Assembly (NCBI GenBank): GCA_015680685.1
Contig: MNCI01020774.1
Coordinates: forward strand, 649,663 to 713,662
DNA from: Gnetum montanum
Lineage: Eukaryota > Streptophyta > Gnetopsida > Gnetales > Gnetaceae
Direction: 5' to 3'
DNA: 64,000 nucleotides
The notes beneath the pieces were generated by a model. The model had not been told where the DNA came from. It saw only the letters and a list, made by a program, of their open reading frames with translations, and searched no databases. The position numbers and the translations under genes were made by a program. The stretch's first letter is position 1. Every line of letters starts with the position of its first letter. This document shows, in pieces, positions 35,808 through 47,611 of the stretch.

Positions 35808-36185
35808 TGACTTTTAATTTGGAATGTAAGAAAAGGTAGATACAATGATACTGCTATGGCCAAGAAGAAGATTAAATATTTTGTCTTTTATTTTAAAATG
35901 TAGAAAAAGGTGAATATTGTGATAGTGTCATGCTTAATAAGAAGATTTAATCTCTTAACTTTTATTTTAGAATGTCAAAATAGGTAGATACAATGATAGT
36001 GACATGCTCAAGAAGAAGATCGAATCCCTTGTTATTAATGTATTATTTGACTTAATCTTTTGACTTTTATTTTAAAATTTAAGAAAAGGTGAATATAATG
36101 ATACTATCATGCTTGATAAGAAAATGTGAAAAAAGGTGGATACAATGATGGTGGCATGCTTAAAAATAAGATCAAATCCCTTGTT
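35808..36185 (+). repeat. Minisatellite, about 80-bp period
   Basis: Five diverged units built on ACTTTTATTTTAAAATGTA, AAAAGGTGAATACAATGATA, GTGTCATGCTTAA and AAGAAGATTAAATC. Units 3 and 5 also carry CCCTTGTTATTAATGT.TTATTTGA. Confidence 0.8.
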
Positions 36186-36239
36186 ATTAATGTGTTATTT
36201 GATCTAATACAATTGCCAATTATTTATCTATTAAGTTGA

Positions 36240-37225
36240 TATTTACACATGTAAATGACATAGATTTATTGAAGATAATCTTAGATATTGTTGATTTGAA
36301 TGCACTAAATGATGTGAATGACATGAAATTTTTTTTGATATATGCATTCTATTTGATTAGGCTTTGTTCCAATGATGTAGTAATGACCAAAAAAAAGTAC
36401 ATGTTATTATTAAATTAAGTAATGATATGATAAGAAGATACACCATTATGATGTCTCTTCTTATATTTTTGATAGTGTGTTATTATTGATGTTGACATTG
36501 ATACTGAGAAAAAAATTTAGAAAACTTAAATTCTAAAATTTTAAAATGAGCAAATGTGAAATGTGAAAGACATTTAACCAAGATATCAAAAATATTATTA
36601 GTTCTTTTAAATATTTTTTACTTTAAAAATATGCAGTTACATTTGAAATATTTTTTCCTTGAAACCTTTTGCAAGAAATTAAGAATTAAAGAAGATTATT
36701 CTTTAACAAATTCATAAATGTAACATCCAAGGCCTTTGACTAGAAATACACTTTATCATTTACCATAATAATTGTATGTTATGCACCAACCATGAAAAGT
36801 ATTAATAGAATTACCAACCATATAATACTCTAACAACATAACTTTTATACATTTTATGTCAAAAATTGAAATATTAAATTTACAACAATTTGAAGAATTT
36901 ATTCTAATCATTAAATCACAAGTTTCTTAGTTTCAAACCTATTTGAAACAATAATACCATATGTACCAAATATCACTAAACATCCTTAATAAAAATAAAA
37001 TTTTCTTTTAAATTTGCAATTATATGTTATTCCATTAGTTTTGCTTTATCAGGTCTTCATTAGTAGTGTTATGATCTATGTCTAGTTATTCCAATAGTAG
37101 GCAAAGCAAGTTCTTTGTCTAGTGGTAAGATTCTTAATTTAAAAGCTCTAAGTCATGGGTTCAATTTTGGTGAGAAATATTAAGTTCTAAATCTTGGGAT
37201 ATTCCTACATTATAATTATTTTAGG
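36240..37225 (+). repeat. Dispersed ~1 kb repeat, copy 1
   Basis: Collinear with 40140-41025: shares TTGTTGATTTGAAT, TGACATCCAAGGCC-type sequence, ACCAACCATGAAAAGT, and the tRNA-like box pair near its right end. No ORF. Confidence 0.8.
37117..37170 (+). repeat. tRNA-like A and B boxes (SINE-like head or relic)
   Basis: TCTAGTGGTAAGA (A-box-like) at 37118-37130 and GGGTTCAATTTTGG (B-box-like) at 37158-37171, about 40 bp apart, as in a pol III promoter. The sequence between does not fold into a normal tRNA that I can see. The same pair lies at 40914-40967. Confidence 0.45.
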
Positions 37226-37251
37226 GTTTCAACAAACTAGCATCCCACCCT

Positions 37252-37415
37252 TTCCTATAATGATACTCCTCTAGAGGAGCATTGTTCAACACCACCCTTG
37301 AGTCCAAAACTAGCCAGATGTCCTAGCACCCTCCCCCCTCCTATAATGATACTCCTCTAGAGAAGCACCATTCGATACCACCCTTCAGTCTAAAGCTAGC
37401 TAGACGTCCCAAATC
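37252..37415 (+). repeat. Tandem duplication of ~85 bp
   Basis: CCTATAATGATACTCCTCTA, then CACCACCCTT.AGTC and AGCTAG or TAGCCAGA.GTCC, occurs twice in a row. Confidence 0.8.
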
Positions 37416-37639
37416 AAATTCAAGATGGACTACACCTCAATGTTTACATCACTTATGAGTCCATGGATTAGGGGTGTATCAAGTACACCACATGAAATCA
37501 TGTATGCAACATAACTAATATGACACACACATACATATGACCACAAGAAGCACACATGATGAGCAACTGGGTATTCCAACACTATACCATACAAGCCATA
37601 AGCATTCACATGTGACCAAATCATAATTCATGGATGGAA

Positions 37640-38471
37640 AATGTAAGTATGCTAGTGATTTATAATCGGTTTGTGATCATTGTCTTCTCACTTCAAGTTA
37701 GTAAAGTGAAAGTTGTACGATTTAACTCTTAGTGAGGCATATGATATTATGATGTTGTGGGCTCAAGTTCATCCTAAGCACTTCCATAATAAAAATGAGA
37801 ATAAAATCTAAATCTAGATCATAACATAAAAATAAATCTTTTCTAGCTTGTGGCAATAAGTATTTGTTCTTGGCTTGCCATACACAACCTAGGCTCATTA
37901 AACCGTTATTGGGATTACCAAGTGAATTCACTGTTAAGTGAATCAAGTGAAGCCACTATTGGGTTACAAAATGATTACACTTAATGCTCCAAACCATTTA
38001 TACTTATTATGTCTTACTAATGAACAAGGGAAAAGTGAAGTACTTAGGAAATGTAAATAACTAAATTAAAGTAAACATATTAAAGAAATGAAAATTAAAA
38101 TAAGGAAAATGACTAAGTAAAAATAAAGAAACTAAATGTAATGTTGCAATGGTGAGAAACAATCTTGATCTTTATTTCCAATCATGAATTGTGTCCAAGT
38201 ACAATTCACTTGAACAAAGATTTCATATAACTATTTAACACCACATTGCAAGCATTCACTTCTAACTCTAACTCTAAGTTACGAAAACAAACTACAAGAA
38301 TTTCGCTAAGTGTTGAATGAAAGTTGTTCATTCGACATGACCAAGGGTTGGTATTTATAATATTGACCAGGATCCTCTACATCATATCAATGATGATGTA
38401 TGTAGGCTTACAATGTCATAGATATGATATCATAATATGATATTGTGGCTCATGAAAAATAGGTTTTATCA
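37640..38471 (-). repeat. Decayed LTR of the same Gypsy family (J)
   Basis: Follows the minus-oriented solo LTR order: GAGGCATATGAT, GGGATTACCAAGTG with GGGTTAC, GATCTTTATTTCC, CAAGTACAATTCACTTGAACAAAG, AAACTACAAGAATTTCGCTA, a reversed TATA (ATTTATAATATT), then a decayed palindrome (ATATGATATCATAATATGAT). The likely 5' end is TGATAAAACC (complement ends 38471). The other end is unclear, and no pre-LTR tract is recognised. Confidence 0.5.
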
Positions 38472-39119
38472 ACGCACAACCACATGAGACACTGAAATCC
38501 TAGAAGAGCTAATACATTTTCCTTCTCTAATGTAGCTAGTCCTAAGCATCACTATCAAAGATAAATGTGGTGGCTTGAGCATCAAAGCCAAAGCTCCATT
38601 ACAAGCCTACATATCCCTATGATGTAGTACATAAGAAATCAAGACCATTGTAGTTCTTTCATGATGGTTGTGATAGCATAGAGCCCATGAAGATCTCCAC
38701 ACTCCTTTGGCCCCCATTCCAAAGAGAAACAATCTTTGATCCATTAACAAGACATATTTTCCTACACTCTCCCCTACTTAAAATTAGTGACATCCTTGAA
38801 GCTTAAGTCTTTATCCTTACAATCTTCAAACATGGAGAGCATAATAAATAGTGAGGGTATTGAATAACCCAAAAACAATTTGACAATTATAGATAAGAGG
38901 TTTCAATAACTAGGATAATTCACCATAAAGCACAAATTTTGAACTCAACTTAACATCCAACCAAGGATTCGAGAAGTTCATGCAACCCAATTTAAGGAAG
39001 AAATGACTTGGCATTTTTCATGCAAAATATACCAACCTTTCTACCTAGAGTGAGACTCGCTTAAAATGCAAAATATTTCCTACACTTAAAGTGATGTAGA
39101 TGTGTAGTCCTCTAGAGGT
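38472..39119. other. No recognised feature
   Basis: AT-rich, no ORF over 60 codons and no repeat noticed. Confidence 0.5.
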
Positions 39120-39375
39120 ACTCATTCCTCGATCTCAATCCTATGCTTCCTACACAAAGATATAATCCCAATCCTATGGTTCCTACTCAAAGATGTAGTC
39201 ATAATCCTATGCTTCTTGCTTAGTTATGTAGTTACAATCCTATGCTTCCTTCTCAAATACAATCACAATGTTATGCTTCCTCCTTGAAGATGTAGTCATA
39301 ATCATGTGTTTTCTACTTGAAGACCTAGTTACATACCTATGCTTCCTACTTGGAGACATAATCAAGAACATATCC
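39120..39375 (-). repeat. Minisatellite, ~37-42-bp period
   Basis: About seven units of AATCCTATGCTTCCTACT followed by NNAAGATGTAGTCAT. On the minus strand one frame reads repeated SRKH and SSRRKH peptides (39240-39437), so the units are nearly multiples of three. Confidence 0.8.
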
Positions 39376-40139
39376 CACCTATCTGAAGTCACCATCAAGA
39401 ACATGTAGTCCATTGAACTCTCTCTTTCTCTATCCACTCACATGCATGTTCTTTTTATTCTCTCTCTACTTAGAATCAATTCATAAAGGAAGTGATCACA
39501 CTAGGCTGATCATGTTCAAATCCTCTTAGCACTTGCTTCCCTATTTGAACACCAAATCCTCCACCTTGTACTAAGGTGGTCAGGCCCTCATGTGCCTATT
39601 AGAAGAAGTTCAAAAGTCTCATATCTTACTCTTGGTCATCCTTGTTAGAGATTACTAATGGATCATGCGGCTAATGCTCAATTGTATTCAACCTACGACT
39701 CTCATTTGGTCTATTATAACCACTTTTAACTTGAAGATTTTGAGAAGATTCTCGAACGTGATGCTTTCCACCATAAATGTAGCATTTTAAACATGGACAC
39801 CTTAGATCATATTAAGAGAACCCTTCAAAATGTATGCATTTTTTCCATGACTCCTATTGTTCTTAAGAAGCTTAACATTTCCTATACCCCTAGAATGAGG
39901 TTTATTTACTTGAAGTTGGATCAACATAAGGACCTTTTATTTTACTAGAATTTACCTATCCATCCCCTCTCCAATACTTATTACTCTCTTTCCTACTCTT
40001 GAGCAATTGTTCCACTACACTCTTATCCTTCTTTCTCATCTTATAATCAGTCAAATTGCCACCTTGTAAGCTTTGGAGTTTGGTTTTTGATTTATTCATT
40101 TCTAAAATCTGAAAGATGGGTACTCTACAAAGATTATTA
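39376..40139. other. No recognised feature
   Basis: Low-complexity AT-rich sequence. The minus ORF at 39956-40219 has no motif. Confidence 0.45.
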
Positions 40140-41025
40140 AAATTTAAATTAAAGGATATAGAATTAAAGATAATGTTAGATCTTGTTGATTTGAATACAA
40201 TAAATGATACAAATAACATGACAACTTATTTGATATATGTATTCTCTTTGATTAGGTTTTTTCTAATGATGTAGTGATGGTTGGAAAGAAGTACACATTT
40301 TTTGAATAATTGTCCAATGGCCACCTAGATCATTATTCATTTATTTGAATTTTTTTCTCCTCCTAACATAAAAAAATCTTATAAACAATATATCAAAAAT
40401 ATTGTAAGTTCTTTTAAATATTGTTTTGCTTTGAAAATCTACAACACATTTTAGATCTTTTTTACCTTGAAGCCTTATGCAAGATATTAATAGTTAAAGA
40501 AGATTATTATTTAACAAATTTAGTGTGACATCCAAGGCCCTTGACTAGAAATATACTTTAGCATTCCCTATAACACTTGTATGTTATGTACCAACCATGA
40601 AAAGTTATTAATAGAATTCCCAACCATATAATACTCTTTAAAAATGACTTTTATACATTTTATGTCAAAAATTATAATATTAAATTTAAAAAAATTTGAA
40701 TAATTTTTTCTAGTCATTAAATTAGAATTTCCTTAGTTTCAACCTTGGTTGAAACAATAATACCATATGTATCAAATACCACTAAACATCCTTGACAAAA
40801 ATAAAATTATGTTTCAAATTTGCAATTATATTTTATTCCATTACTTTTTCTTCATCAGGTCTTGGTTAGTTGTGTTATGATCTATGCTTAATTGTTATAG
40901 TAGTAGGTTCTTTATCTAGTGGTAAGACTCTTGATTCAAAAGTTCAAAGTCATGGGTTCAATTTTGGTGAGAAATATTGAGTTATAAATCTTGAGGCATA
41001 CCTATATTACAATTATTTTGGGGTT
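40140..41025 (+). repeat. Dispersed ~1 kb repeat, copy 2
   Basis: Collinear with 36240-37225, including the A/B box pair at 40914-40967. Same orientation, 3.9 kb apart. Confidence 0.8.
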
Positions 41026-41276
41026 GTTGATGATCAACTTTAGTACTTTAATGTACGTATTTACAAGGTAGTTTCTATTGTATAGATTATACATCTATCC
41101 CATTGGTAAATGTTTGAAAACAAATCCAAAATAAACTATGCTTTTGACCTTTCCCTCTAGTTGGCTTGATCAAGGTAGATTAAGCCAACACAAAACTTTT
41201 AAAAGAAATCACAATGTTAGGAAATTGCATTTTAAATATAAATACATAATTTATATGTTATTTCTATACGAAATAA

Positions 41277-44200
41277 CATATGGTGACTTATTTTTGTATA
41301 GAAAATTTTGGTTTGAGGTATTTAAACTTAAAGAGTTTGACCATTTCTACATTGTGTATTATTCATTTTTTCTATAGGAATCATTCTAAAGAAGCCAAAA
41401 GAATGAAATAAGCTTATCATAACCAAGTAAAATATTGATTGCATTCTTCATTTCTATAGTTTGGAAAACAATTGCTAATTCAAGCTAAGAAAATTTGATT
41501 TGTACATTTAGAAAAAATAATAATTCCGTAACATTGCAATGGCATGCATATCAAATGCCCTCACAGTAAATGTGTTCTATATAGACATGCGAGTTGCATT
41601 TGCATGCACTAGTAAACTTTTTTTTTTTGTTGTGAGATATGAGCACCTATAGGTGCACTCTAGTAGTTGGCCAATGAGGCCTGTGGTTCACATACCCTTG
41701 CATTGGATAAAAAGTTCATGAACCATTGAATTGCGACCTTGTGTGAGTCGCATTGCATTAGTGGTACTATTTCTAATTCATCGAACATGTGGATCATAGT
41801 TCCTCACACTGATAAATAGAGCTTTCTATTATGAACTGCATCTACATGTGAGCTACACCCCCTCACACTCTAAAAAATGATATCTATGCAATCAGCTAGT
41901 TAAGGAATCTAGTGTATCACACATCCTTGCATTATGAAAACAGGTTGCTATTTCAATTGTGAGGAGTGCAATTTGCACAAAAGTAGGTCATTGCGAAATG
42001 CATAACTTCACATCTATTTTTTGCAATGTTGTAATGGAGTGCGAGGTGCATGGATGTGCAACATCGTTTGTCCTACTAGATGCAACGTTTCACATTGTTT
42101 TAGGAGCAAAGGACAAACACGTTTAAACTTGCTACAAGTGATTGTGTATCGCATGTACTCACATGACCGCAATGTGAGTAAGGCATGTAATGCATGTAGT
42201 CATAGTTGATCAAAAACATGAATACAATAAAATTATGCTACTTGTAGAAAGAAGGATATCAGAAGTATATTTTGTGTAGATATTATGACAACTTGCATGT
42301 TCGATGTAAATAATATTTGGAACAAAAATTGAACCTTGAAAATTATAGATTCCCTTTTTAAAATTTCAAAAAATAATAATGATAATATGAAACAAATGAG
42401 CACCTTATATATTTCCAATTAGTAGCTATGATATAAATACATTAGTCTCATATGTACAAAAAATTTTCCTTTCACTAAAGATGTTGAAGAGAAATTTACA
42501 TCATTGAATTTTTTTCACATTAGAAATGAGATACAATCCATGCTCACTACAATCCTTGCAGACAAGATGATGCACACATATTTTTAACCATGGTTGTTCA
42601 AGCATTGAACAACTAAGAATTTCCTATATCATGATATTTTGATACATGGAAACAAAATTGCTATTAAATTTTATTTCTTTTCCAAATACTAAATGGTGCA
42701 TGAACAATATTATATACATGCCACAATCATATCCATTTCCTTGTGAAGAAATGCATTACATAGCCATTGTACTTCATTTTGATGATGACTTCTCTCACTT
42801 TCCCTTCACCTTAGTTTTGCTCTTAGGAATTGAAGAATCACCTTTCAATAAAAATTTAAGAAACCATGACATTAACTTTTGAATAGCAGCTACATGTTAG
42901 GAAGAAGGTAATGAATCATACACACACATTTTTCTGATACAAGTGTCTACAACCATGAGCAGCAAATGACCACTAGTATTGAATGGGATGCAAAATAATC
43001 ACTGCCTTGATTCAATAAATTCATCCCAGTAAATTTTGGTTTTCACATCTTCAATAAAGTCCTTCTCTATTGCGTATACATCACACTCTTCTTCAAATGA
43101 TGTATTACTTTCAACATTGATCACATGTCTTTTTGTGGGCTTCTTTGCTTTATGTCCCAATGGGTTCTTTTGGCTATGTTGCATATGACTCTTCATGGAC
43201 TTTGCAAATGCTTGAAACATAGTATTAAACACAAAATATTTTACTGATGCCTGATAATCAACATTAACTTTCTAAAGTTTCTTAAGGTACATGATGTACG
43301 CATCAATGACATCATCATCAAGCCATTATTTCCACCCAAGTTGGTATACAAACCTAAAAGACATTCCTATGGCAAAGAATGGGGGAAATAGTAACATAAT
43401 AACAACTTCACTATTTAAATTACTATGACAAGCAACTACATCACTCTATTAACTTTTGCACATGATTGAGCAATCAGGGTAATGAAGTCAGCAAGCTTCA
43501 CTATCTGAAGTATACCAAAAGGTTGATTGATGGGGCTATTGAATTCTACATCACCTACATGTGAACATTCATAAGATAGACATCCACATACATAAACAAG
43601 TGATCCAAACAAGTCTACATACATGTTTCTTCATTTGGATTATCTTGTTTAGATACTTCTTTGATGTCTCCTTCAACTAAATCAAATAATCTTCTAGTAG
43701 CTTTTGTTGTTGGCATATCAATAATTTCTATTTAACACATGTACAATATAAAGACCATTAGAATTTATAAAAGATATGAACAATGTATTAAAACTACAAG
43801 GTTTTATAACATGGCACAAACCTCTGATAGTATTGAACTCCTTAGCATGAATGTTTCGACTATTAGTAATTTTGACTATAGCATTTTTAATGACATAATT
43901 TCTTTATTCAATGTGAATATTTGCTTCGCCATTTTTTCAATCTCAACAAGCAACTTCTAGTTACAACTATTTTGTTTAGCTGAATAACTCTTAATTTTGG
44001 CCTTCAATTGCATGTTTTTTTCTATCAAATGTGATCTGTTTGATTTTAGATCCACCAAAGCACTCCAAATTGCTAAATTTCTTTGAGAATAATGATTTAA
44101 TGTCTCCATCACTTGTTGCAACTTATCCTTGATGGATTAATGAGAGCATTTTTCATGTTGGCAACTATCAACAATAGCTTGGCTTTTAGGCTCTTTCAAA

Positions 44201-44626
44201 AAATAAGAGGTCTCACCCTTGTTGGACACTTATGTACTCTTCAATATACTTATAGGATCTAGGAGGACTATTCCATTCAGTTAGGTAGCCATACAATTAA
44301 TGTTTTTTTAGCAATATTTTTGTCACTATAATTGGAAAGCCAAGGGACTCTTTCGCATCATGTAGTTGTCATAACCTTGCTTGCCTCTTCATCTTAGACA
44401 TGATAGTCATCGGGATATCAAATGGAACACTTTCATTATTTTTCAATGCCCACATGGGTAATATTGCATTATTGGAAATCTTTGCTTTTGTTTCTTTCAT
44501 TGGAAATAAAGACCATTGCATAAATTTGAAAAGTAACAATAGCTCTAGATAATCACTAGGATTACCATCTTTCATCTCAAATTTTTGGGCATACTACATG
44601 AGATGAATCTTAGTTTTCTTATTATC
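41277..44626 (-). mobile_element. D element, copy 2
   Basis: Matches 15442-18770 of D1. The coding part breaks off at about 44626, where it joins the gag start of element C in the same orientation. Holds the best-preserved Ulp1 domain. Confidence 0.65.
42700..44575 (-). pseudogene. D2 ORF with Ulp1-like (C48) protease domain, catalytic residues kept
   Basis: The conserved block at 44369-44575 (LLFKFMQWSLFPMKETKAKI, LPMWALKNNES) is the transposon-type domain. 42999-43232 (NPLGHKAKKPTKRH, YWDEFIESRQ) leads into the protease. The protease reads, after a stop, FCIPFNTSGHLLLMVVDT, then MCVYDSLPSS, and at the end QGNGYDCGMYIILFMHHL. These match the Ulp1/SENP layout: His (42966-42968), Asp (42945-42947), Gln (42741-42743) and Cys (42723-42725) five residues after Gln. 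At least five in-frame stops interrupt it, so no protein is made now. The Trp usually after the His is Leu here; D1 has a TAG there, as from TGG. Confidence 0.7.
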
Positions 44627-45129
44627 TTAACTTCCCTTCGGTTGTCATGGCCATGTTCGTCAATTTTCTTATTATCTTGATGCTTATCTGAGCCCCTACC
44701 TTGAGTGCCATCTTTAGCTGAACCTGGATTGTTTATAGTGGACCACAGATTCAAGACCACACCCTCATCACTAGTAATAAGGGGTGGAGAATTTTCATGT
44801 TGAGAGCCCCCAGATGGAGGATCCTTGTTGTCATCTTGATTTAGCAAGAATAAGGGATTGGTGAACCATTTCCCATTCACAAATCCATGATGCTTCTCCT
44901 GGTGTTGATCTCTTTAGCATTGTGTTTCAATGGGATGGTAGTCTCAGTAGTCATAATCATGCACAATGTACTCCTCTTGAAGATCTTGGATGCTTAACTT
45001 CTTAATATTTGAAGTAGCATCACAGGCACAAATTGATTAGGAGGCATTACAACATTGCCTTCCATGTCACGCCTTACATTCTCAATGAACTGGTGGTTTA
45101 GCATCATCATGCTTGTAAGAAGAAGACAT
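44627..45129 (-). pseudogene. Element C gag, N-terminal fragment
   Basis: ATG complement at 45127-45129 gives MSSSYKHDDAK, like MSSSSK in E. A frameshift leads to DMEGNVVMPPNQFVPVMLLQ, matching gag of A and E, then NGKWFTNPLFLLNQDDNKD (44572-44880), matching EKWFINPLFLLNQ in A. It ends at the junction with D2 near 44626. Confidence 0.72.
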
Positions 45130-45263
45130 TTTGTAAAATAAATAAAATATTAGTGTGCTTATGTGATTATATTATGTGTGAGAATGATGTTGAACTTAGG
45201 GTTTGTCCAACAATGTTAATGATATTCACTAATCCTAAATAGTGCATGTTTCAAACAAAAAGA

Positions 45264-45283
45264 GTCGTTAGCAACGACGCTAA
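45264..45283 (-). promoter_or_regulatory. Primer binding site of element C (tRNA-Asp type)
   Basis: On the minus strand TTAGCGTCGTTGCTAACGAC directly after the LTR end; a decayed match to TGGCGCCGTTGCCGGGGA. Confidence 0.6.
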
Positions 45284-45650
45284 TGATGAGTGGTGAAGTA
45301 CCCCTACGCTCAACCATATAAATCACAAAGCGTTCACATGTGATCTGGTTAAATTTTGTGGACTCTATAGTTTTCCATTGCACTAGTTCTCTAGAAAGTA
45401 AACTAGACATTACGGACATTCGTTGTCTTCCCAACTACACTTATGAAGCTCAAAGGTATGGTTTAAGTATAACTGAGACACATGATTTTTATCATTTTAT
45501 ATTTTATGACTTGGATGCTTGAAATAAACATGATAGAGAACAAAGTAATTTAATGTCTACTTCAATCTAATTGGCTAACTATTTGTTTAACTAGCCCGAA
45601 CATAAGTATCTGTTGGCAACCATTTGGGACGCGACCACCAACGAGTGTCC
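45284..45650 (-). repeat. 5' LTR of element C, partial
   Basis: Starts (inverted end) TGATGAGTGG..AAGTACCCCT and follows the LTR at 54675 through CATAAGTATCTG near 45612. Beyond this similarity is weak, and an assembly gap lies 300 bp further on. Confidence 0.7.
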
Positions 45651-45946
45651 TCGAACAGGATTTAGGTGCTTGCTGGTATCTGGCAACACCAAGGCCCAGA
45701 TACCTCCAAATAAACTCAGTAGTTAATGTGAGTATGTGTGTGTGCTGTTGCGGCGTGTGGTTGTGAAAAATGAAACGATTGCATTATGTGTAAACTATAG
45801 ATGACTTATCTTAAAGAGATTCAGCCAACTTTGCCAAGTACTGTGAGTTGTTGAGTTCCTATTTTGTTCAATTGCCTAGTCTACATGGTCCTTATAATAC
45901 TACTTGTAACAAATAAAATTTTGCAAAAACATTTGAGCATAACTCT

Positions 45947-46320
45947 NNNNNNNNNNNNNNNNNNNNNNNNNNNNNNNNNNNNNNNNNNNNNNNNNNNNNN
46001 NNNNNNNNNNNNNNNNNNNNNNNNNNNNNNNNNNNNNNNNNNNNNNNNNNNNNNNNNNNNNNNNNNNNNNNNNNNNNNNNNNNNNNNNNNNNNNNNNNNN
46101 NNNNNNNNNNNNNNNNNNNNNNNNNNNNNNNNNNNNNNNNNNNNNNNNNNNNNNNNNNNNNNNNNNNNNNNNNNNNNNNNNNNNNNNNNNNNNNNNNNNN
46201 NNNNNNNNNNNNNNNNNNNNNNNNNNNNNNNNNNNNNNNNNNNNNNNNNNNNNNNNNNNNNNNNNNNNNNNNNNNNNNNNNNNNNNNNNNNNNNNNNNNN
46301 NNNNNNNNNNNNNNNNNNNN
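45947..46320. other. Assembly gap (374 N)
   Basis: Unknown bases. Open frames drawn across it have no meaning. Confidence 1.
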
Positions 46321-46599
46321 TAAGAGCAATCTAAAAATCCCAAAATTACTTGCCAAGGATGATACTATCTAAACCACTAGCTAAACAATTTAAACAAAAT
46401 AAAAATAAAACATAACTCACAGGACTATGACAAAGAGGCTGAAATCTTTTCTTTAGCAAGCCATCTTACAAGCAATCATTCATAATTTCTTCTTTACAAT
46501 GCTCTCCTCCCAAGACGTAAAGTGTGTATCCAGGTGAGAGCCCAAGTGTGATCCTAATGTCTTTTCAAAAGTGTGATGTATGAGATCCCAATATGATCC

Positions 46600-47020
46600 C
46601 CCAGATTTTCTTCAACCCTTGAAGCCTTTTTATAGGTTTCAAAAGGTAGTTACACTCTAAAATATCTTAGCTAACTTCTCTCCCAAGTAACTTGCCCAAC
46701 AAGTTAGGAGATTAGTTGCCCAACAAGTTAGGAGGTTACTTACCCAACAAGTTAGGTAAGTTACAACAATTTTGGGTGGTTGTAACCACCATAGAGATAA
46801 AAATGCTGCAGCTGATAAGTGTTCCATTTAGTTGCCAAGTGGCCCTTTAGTTGCCAAGTGTTCACCATGGAGAGAAACAAGTTGCAGTTGACACGTGTCC
46901 CATTTAGTTGACAAGTGGCCTTTTTAATTGACAAGTGGCCATTCTGGAGATAAAAAGGCTATAGTTGACAAGTGGCCTTGGTGGTGGTTATAACCACCAT
47001 TTCAATTGACAAGTGTTCAA
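46600..47020 (-). promoter_or_regulatory. LTR-like promoter with short direct repeats
   Basis: On the minus strand, many copies of GGCCACTTGTCAACTAAA-like units (46840-47000) and three of AACTTGTTGGGCAA (46690-46760) come before a TATA (CCTATAAAAAGG, about 46625-46636), then a leader running into the gap. This is the layout of a retrotransposon U3 or a strong plant promoter. It does not match the Gypsy LTRs here. Confidence 0.45.
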
Positions 47021-47395
47021 TTCATATGAGACTTTGAACAATTGTTGCACAAATTCCCCTTTTTATATAGTAATAATATATATATATTTGACAAAGTAGT
47101 AGACAAGAATTCCATAGGCTTCCAAAAATGCATAAAAAACAAAGAGATCTACTTGTAATAACAAGTTAAAATTTTGGCTAAATTTGAGACGATAGATGCT
47201 CTGGCTTTGTCATCCTGTGCAAGGCTTGATCTTGACTAGAGTCTTTGGCACTTGGTTAATATTTTCATCATGTCCAGTGTAAAAGAGACATGTTTTTGTA
47301 AAACTGAGAAATTCCCTTTCAGTGCCTTTGCAATGAAAGATTCTTATGGAGAAAGGCCAAAACCGTAGGTTCACCAATTAAAACACAGAAACACA

Positions 47396-47611
47396 ATGTA
47401 TCCACAAACAGGACTGCTTATGGTAGCGTTTTCATTTTCATTGCAGGGCCACATGAATCCGATGCTTCAACTGGTGCGAAAGATTGCAGTGGCGCTAGAG
47501 CAACATTCAATGTTATTTCCTAAACAGATTTGTGGGTTAAAATCCAACTCGCTCTGTCATGAGCTTCTGCAGGGGCACCGTTTTTGGATAACAAAGGCTT
47601 TTCTTCCATGA
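47396..47611 (+). pseudogene. UDP-glycosyltransferase, N-terminal fragment
   Basis: Begins MYPQTGLLMVAFSFSLQGHM and continues NPMLQLVRK. This matches the plant family 1 UGT start (hydrophobic strand then QGH(I/M)NPML.L), where the His is the catalytic base that activates the acceptor. After RKIAVA the reading frame leaves the family pattern; the +1 frame gives RATFNVIS, like the next UGT strand, so a frameshift is likely. The rest of the enzyme is not found downstream. Confidence 0.5.

Noticed and set aside
37112-37175. A functional tRNA gene
   Set aside because: Only the A and B boxes are tRNA-like; no acceptor or anticodon stem can be formed by eye.
45864-46356. Open frames across the N gap
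   Set aside because: Made of undetermined bases.
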